A stretch of 21,817 nucleotides of DNA. It comes from Mikrocytos mackini (taxonomy: Eukaryota > Endomyxa > Ascetosporea > Mikrocytida > Mikrocytiidae). This document shows, piece after piece, positions 17,751 through 21,817 of the stretch; within the stretch, counting starts at the first letter, position 1; each line of letters starts with the position of its first letter. Made by a program: the position numbers and the translations under genes. The DNA lies in contig JASNJN010000235.1 in the NCBI GenBank assembly GCA_030180075.1, positions 1-21,817 on the forward strand, read 5' to 3'. The notes beneath the pieces were generated by a model that was given only the letters and a program-made list of their open reading frames with translations, had not been told where the DNA came from and searched no databases.

Positions 17751-18524
17751 TTATTTATACTTCCTTTTGTATTGCCCCCGTATAAAACAATGATTCTTTT
17801 CATAAGGTTCCAATCTTATTATCTCAGAGGGAACAAGCCCAGCATCTTCCAGCTTTCTTATTTCTTCTTCAAATACAACTGCTGGGTTTTTGCTTGAGTC
17901 TATGCTTGACGCCTTGATGCTCATCATAAAACTTCCTCCATCCTTCAAAAACATTTTACAATTCTTCTCTAAAATAGCTGTTTGGTCTTTTTGTGAGACA
18001 TCTATAAACACACAATCAACAGCTCCCGTTGTGATACTATAAGAGCTGGGAATCCTGGCGTCTCCTTTGATAGGGAGTATGTTGTCCCGCTTAATGCATA
18101 GATTTAGCAAAGATCGGGCAGAAGTTGAGCTGTACTCGACCGCGTATATTGTCCCTTTCTTTCCAATTATGTCGGAACAGTGAGACACTGTTGTGCCTGA
18201 AGCTGCGCCTAAATATAGAAGCTCAATGCCCGGAGCTATGGGGAAATTGTCGAGGCCGATTGACAACGCTGCTCCAATTTTGCTTTTGTAAGGGTTCCAG
18301 ATTCTAAATTCCTTCTCTTTTTTCTGGTCGTCTTTGGATTCGACTACCTTTTTTCTTTTCTTGGTGTTGGTAGAAGGACTTTGGATTTCATTGGAGACAA
18401 GTTGTTCTCCGTAAACTTTTGTTCCGGGGGCGAGACTTAATGTTGTAATATACTCTTTTCTTGATCTAGATAACATAAATATTCCATTGAAACGTTTATG
18501 GGGTCTAACTGCTGTGAGAGGCAT
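17751..18524 (-). CDS. NOP1: Fibrillarin, rRNA 2'-O-methyltransferase (257 aa)
   Basis: This is the catalytic subunit of box C/D snoRNPs in the nucleolus, methylating rRNA ribose 2'-OH with S-adenosylmethionine. The N-terminal domain (residues about 1-75) ends with LAPGTKVYGEQ and WNPYKSK. The SAM-binding motif LYLGAASGTTVSH follows, then IYAVEYS, VFIDVSQKDQT, SIKA and the closing EPYEKNHCFI. All four conserved catalytic-site residues (Lys of KSK, Asp of FIDV, Lys of SIKA, His of KNH) are visible. The Gly/Arg-rich N-terminal extension of most eukaryotic fibrillarins is absent. Instead a Lys/Asp/Glu-rich insert of about 25 residues (KKRKKVVESKDDQKKEKE) sits between VYGEQ and WNP. The ATG at 18524 is preceded by AAATTTGAAAATTT. 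It lies 151 bp downstream of nothing shared; the Ssl1 gene starts beyond its stop on the same strand. Confidence 0.97.
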   Translation of the reverse strand: MPLTAVRPHKRFNGIFMLSRSRKEYITTLSLAPGTKVYGEQLVSNEIQSPSTNTKKRKKVVESKDDQKKEKEFRIWNPYKSKIGAALSIGLDNFPIAPGIELLYLGAASGTTVSHCSDIIGKKGTIYAVEYSSTSARSLLNLCIKRDNILPIKGDARIPSSYSITTGAVDCVFIDVSQKDQTAILEKNCKMFLKDGGSFMMSIKASSIDSSKNPAVVFEEEIRKLEDAGLVPSEIIRLEPYEKNHCFIRGQYKRKYK

Positions 18525-18805
18525 GGTCCGATTGTTTGATAAATTTTCAAATTTAAAATGTTGGAAATTAAAACTCGCCTCCCAGTTGATACAATTGTTA
18601 ATAAAAGCTATAAAATATGTATTTGGTGTGTATATGTATGCATAACAACGTATATAAAATAATATCGCTGAATTACATTTAAAACAAGAAATTCACATTT
18701 ATCACGAACAAACAGATATTCTAATACAAATTAAAAGATAAAAACTTAATTAACTCTAATGCACCAAATTTTATTCCAATAAAATAACTTGTAGGTGTAA
18801 TTTTT

Positions 18806-20140
18806 CTATTTCTCTTCATCATAGATTATGTTCGGGTCATAAACATAACCATTGTATGATGATTCTCTGCCTATTCCTATTCCCCAGTCTTTCTTTTCCT
18901 TTTTAGCAAAAATATCTCCCATAATTTCTTCGTTTTCAAATAAAAATAAACCACCTGTATTAGTATCATTTTTCGGCGACATAAACAAAAATGGTTCGTT
19001 TTCTTCAATGGGTTTTGTATAGTTGAAATCTATCTTCGGCAGTATTTCATTTGAATCTTTATTTTCCGTTCCTATGGGCTCTTTGTTGTTATTGTTTCCG
19101 TCTTTTGTAAGCATTTTATCATAAAATTCATTGTCTTTGTTTACGTTTTTCAGAGTTCTCTTTTTTGTGTCGGGTTTCTGTATTTCGTCTTCTGTTACTT
19201 GATCAAGTTTATTTTTTCTGTTTCTTAATTTAATGTTAGTCACTTCTTTGTTTGGGTTTCTTTTTTTGTATTCTTTAAAGCCTGGTCTGTTGTTATGAAG
19301 ATTTATAATGTCGTCAAATAAACTGTATATTGTCATGTTCTCAACCTTGTGCGAGTTTGTTGCCAATCTCTTCCAGTTTTTATACATTGATCTTTCCATA
19401 GTTATTTGGTTTACATCAATTAAACTAACTTTACATTTGTCTTTGTTAATCTTCACTTTATAGTCGATATCAATCCTTATGATGTAGTCGAACAGCGAGG
19501 CTTTAAGATAACGATTTTCAAAGGATAATGGAAAGAAGACCATTGAGGGAATCCACCCAGAAAAGCCACTACTTTCTGTCGGACGAATCATGTAATCTTT
19601 CTCGAACACGTCTCTCAGTTGTGTTACTGATATGTTACGGACAAAATCGTCGTCCCACATCTGTTCGTAGATTACTTTCGCCATTTCATTTGATATCATT
19701 GTTTGAGCACCCTTCTTGTTCAAAATCTCTGTAAGCCTTTTCTTTGAGTCACTTGTAAAACCTTTGAACTTAACCATGTAAAAATTAGCTGTGTCGAAGC
19801 TTGCTCTTGCCATTAAGTATTGTGCATTGTTGTGGTGATCATGCTTATTGGGTGAGCCGTTTTCGGGAGGTAATCGCAGCCCGAACTTGAAATTATCAAC
19901 AACTTGTTTTTTTCGAAAATCCAGGAAAATAAACCAATAATCCTCCGAGTCTTCCATGGTGCACTTTCTTTGGTCTGTTTGTGCTAAAGAATGGAATGGT
20001 TTCTTATAAATAAAGCTTATAAAATCAATTTTTTGTGTTATCTTTTCATTTTGGCAAATTGTGTGCTCTTTGGAACCAGAGTTTGTGCATACCTTGTTTA
20101 TGAGTATCAGAATAAATTCTAGAAAAATGAATTTGTTCAT
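18806..20140 (-). CDS. Secreted or lumenal protein of unknown function (444 aa)
   Basis: The first 18 residues (MNKFIFLEFILILINKVC) are a signal peptide. No other hydrophobic span is seen, so the mature protein is secreted or lumenal. Residues about 25-265 look globular, mixed alpha/beta, with aromatic-rich strands (DYWFIFLDF, FSGWIPSMVFFPL) and three or four Cys. From about 280 on the chain is Lys/Asn/Glu-rich and low in complexity, ending with a Gly/Tyr/Asp segment (SYNGYVYDPNIIYDEEK). No retention signal of the KDEL/HDEL type is present. I do not recognise a family. The ATG at 20140 has AAATTTTAGAAATTT 39-53 bases upstream. Like the two proteins at 2466-4553, it fits the lineage-specific secretome of a parasite, but that is inference. 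Confidence 0.75.
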   Translation of the reverse strand: MNKFIFLEFILILINKVCTNSGSKEHTICQNEKITQKIDFISFIYKKPFHSLAQTDQRKCTMEDSEDYWFIFLDFRKKQVVDNFKFGLRLPPENGSPNKHDHHNNAQYLMARASFDTANFYMVKFKGFTSDSKKRLTEILNKKGAQTMISNEMAKVIYEQMWDDDFVRNISVTQLRDVFEKDYMIRPTESSGFSGWIPSMVFFPLSFENRYLKASLFDYIIRIDIDYKVKINKDKCKVSLIDVNQITMERSMYKNWKRLATNSHKVENMTIYSLFDDIINLHNNRPGFKEYKKRNPNKEVTNIKLRNRKNKLDQVTEDEIQKPDTKKRTLKNVNKDNEFYDKMLTKDGNNNNKEPIGTENKDSNEILPKIDFNYTKPIEENEPFLFMSPKNDTNTGGLFLFENEEIMGDIFAKKEKKDWGIGIGRESSYNGYVYDPNIIYDEEK

Positions 20141-20695
20141 TTAGGATAATGAAGTTTTATGTTTTCTATGAGAATCAGAAATTTCTAAAATTTACTGTCG
20201 AAAACGATTTATGAATTACAAAATGTTGTAGATTTTAGATTTGGCATAATGTATTGTCTTATGTCTAGGTATGGGATCGAATTTGTTTATGGCGACAAAT
20301 TTTATTTTTGATAATTACTGTCAATATCGATTGTTTTGAATTCGAGAAGTCTAAAATTCTAAAATGCTACCATATTATATAAAATAAACCCAGTTTAAAA
20401 AATAAATGAGAGAATAGGAACTGGGCTTTCATGGTGTGTCTGATCATGTTTTGGTTTTCTTATTGTTTGTTATAAAAATCGCTATATTGGTTTAATAAAC
20501 ATCCTGTGGATGAAATACACGACGTATTTTAAAGGAAGTAACAATTTTTTCTGAGGGCATATTTTTTTTAAATTTTAACCGAGTCATTCTTATTTTATAC
20601 GCTTATATACGGCCCTACCTCATATTTGGATATTCGGGCTCTAGTTTACATTTTGTTTTCAATTTTATTTTTTTCAAATTTTAAATTCTTTGAAA
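20141..20695. other. Intergenic, no gene seen
   Basis: This 555-bp AT-rich stretch lies upstream of the secreted-protein gene. It holds that gene's AAATTT-type box (20179-20193), a weak hairpin (CCCAGTT at about 20389 with AACTGGG near 20421) and AAATTTTAAATT at 20676-20687, which precedes the relic at 20696. I see no other coding or RNA feature. Confidence 0.4.
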
Positions 20696-20943
20696 ATGAC
20701 AACAATACAAGAACACATTCCAAGAGAAATTAATTGTAACAAATCCATATAAACTACAATTGCAACAAATAAATAGCTTATATGCAACCTTAAAATTCAC
20801 AACAACCTATCTCCGAGACTATAAAATTACTTTGCCACGCTTTATTTGGATAATAGATTTAAACGTGTCAATGTAGTCAGATAACCAATAAAGCAATTGA
20901 ATTATATTGTGGAGAAAAGAAATACAGCAAGTTAAATTACTGA
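20696..20943 (+). pseudogene. Decayed ORF of unknown family
   Basis: The ATG at 20696 has AAATTTTAAATT at 9-20 bases upstream, the same arrangement as at the intact genes. The first frame (MTTIQEHIPREINCNK) stops at 20750. A second frame is open from about 20745 to the stop at 20874 (contains INSLYATLKFTTTYL and LPRFIWIIDL), and a third from 20878 to 20941 (NKAIELYCGEKKYSKL). The composition of these segments is protein-like and they join with small shifts. This suggests a gene that has picked up frameshifts. No homology is recognised and chance cannot be excluded. Confidence 0.35.
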
Positions 20944-21493
20944 CGAGTCGAAGAAATTAAAACATTATTTCAGTTCTAATCTATATGACAAAGAAACGGG
21001 AATTGAAAGCTGATTAGCCAGTTTTCCCATACCATTGGAACTACTTTAACAAGGGCTAAGACCACCCGTTTCATTCGGTTCATTAACATAGTTGAAAAGC
21101 TACCTATTTTATAAAAAACACTTGGGATAATGATTGTTTATAGTTTGGGACTAACAGAAAGTAGATTTCAATACGAACAAAAAACAGGAAATTCTGTATT
21201 TTATTAAAAGATAAGAATGTTAATAAGAAAAGTCTGGGCGTTAAACCAAATTAAAATATGAATAAAGTCGTATTTTAATTAAATACCCACAAGTTTAAAT
21301 TTAAACACGAAATATATAAAATATATTTAGGCATATAGTATATTTATAACCAAATACGTTTCTTATTAATGATATTAAAATTTTGTGTATTCATAATAAT
21401 TATATTTAATCTGTCTAAATAAAATATAGTCTTTATTTGATAAGTTCACATTCTTTTATTTAATGTATGGATGGGCCTTTGTACACTTTTCAA
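20944..21493. other. Intergenic, no gene seen
   Basis: This 550-bp stretch becomes very AT-rich from about 21180 onward. Short protein-like fragments continue to about 21000 and may belong to the preceding relic. I find no intact ORF, repeat or RNA gene in the rest. Confidence 0.4.
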
Positions 21494-21728
21494 TCAGTTC
21501 CCTCTATGTGTACAAATAATAGTAGTTTTTTCTGAGTTAAATAAACAATCCATAACCATCTTCTTAATTTCATTATCTAGAAATACTAAAGGTTCGTCCA
21601 TCAAAATTATATGATTAATATAAAACGGCCGACAGTTTTCTGAAAATTATGTTGTTTGTGAGTTTATCTATTAAGTATACGATTTTATCTTTTGTGTTTG
21701 ATGTCGGAAATCCTGAGGGATGTTGGGT
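21494..21728 (-). pseudogene. Broken ABC-transporter ATPase fragment
   Basis: On the minus strand the frame ending at 21494-21496 reads YINHIILMDEPLVFLDNE and then TTIICTHRG. This is a Walker B (ILMDEP), D-loop (FLD) and switch His (THR) at the spacing of ABC ATPases. Just upstream another frame (21728-21618) reads DKIVYLIDKLTNN and FRKLS, the segment leading into the LSGGQ signature. The signature itself is lost where the two frames meet, by a small deletion plus frameshift. The frame stops only five residues after the switch His-Arg pair, so the usual C-terminal tail is also missing. Further upstream, to the window end, more frames are broken and one N is present. It is a dead nucleotide-binding domain; the subfamily cannot be named. 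Confidence 0.65.
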
Positions 21729-21817
21729 TTAGTTGTCTGCCTTGCATGTTTTTTTGTTNAGTTTCTTACAAATCCAAGAAAAATTTTTTTACAACTAGGT
21801 TTCTTATATTATGGGAG

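Noticed and set aside
1-21817. tRNA, rRNA, CRISPR array
   Set aside because: I saw no cloverleaf with conserved tRNA boxes, no rRNA core sequence and no regularly spaced direct repeats; a covariance-model scan would be needed to exclude small RNAs.

Overview
This is AT-rich nuclear DNA of a small-genome eukaryote. All supported genes are intronless and widely divergent from textbook homologues. The core block has very short spacers, and an AAATTTTAAA-like box sits just upstream of most start codons. Together with several transposon relics, this fits a transposon-bearing microsporidian or related early fungal parasite. That assignment is inference: no rRNA or lineage-specific marker gene is present. 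A few runs of N show draft-assembly gaps.

Region 1 (1-2.2 kb) is transposon debris. It starts with an interleaved inverted repeat, followed by the 3' part of a MULE-type transposase gene (SWIM zinc finger plus a PHD-like finger). A 382-bp GC-rich hAT-type MITE interrupts the PHD-like codons, with perfect 15-bp terminal inverted repeats and a perfect 8-bp target duplication. A small C2H2 finger ORF follows on the minus strand. Region 2 (2.4-4.6 kb) holds two convergent genes for lineage-specific secretory-pathway proteins, one a single-pass membrane protein and one a coiled-coil secreted protein. Region 3 (4.76-9.7 kb) is one large gene for an XMAP215/Dis1/Stu2-like TOG-domain microtubule protein.

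Region 4 (10.0-14.6 kb) is again accessory DNA. It contains a broken gene for a P-loop NTPase fused to a PD-(D/E)XK nuclease (Crinkler/RHS-like architecture), a second MULE/PHD-like relic, a two-finger C2H2 protein and a palindrome-bearing MITE-like sequence. Region 5 (14.79-18.5 kb) is the dense housekeeping block: a Tra2-like RRM/RG-rich RNA-binding protein and a Prp40-like WW/FF protein, divergent over a 37-bp spacer; a TFIIH p44/Ssl1 homologue convergent with the latter over 28 bp; and fibrillarin. These four act in splicing, transcription/repair and rRNA modification. Region 6 (18.8-21.8 kb) has one more secreted protein of unknown function, then about 1.7 kb with no intact gene: a decayed ORF of unknown origin and a broken ABC-transporter ATPase fragment at the window edge.
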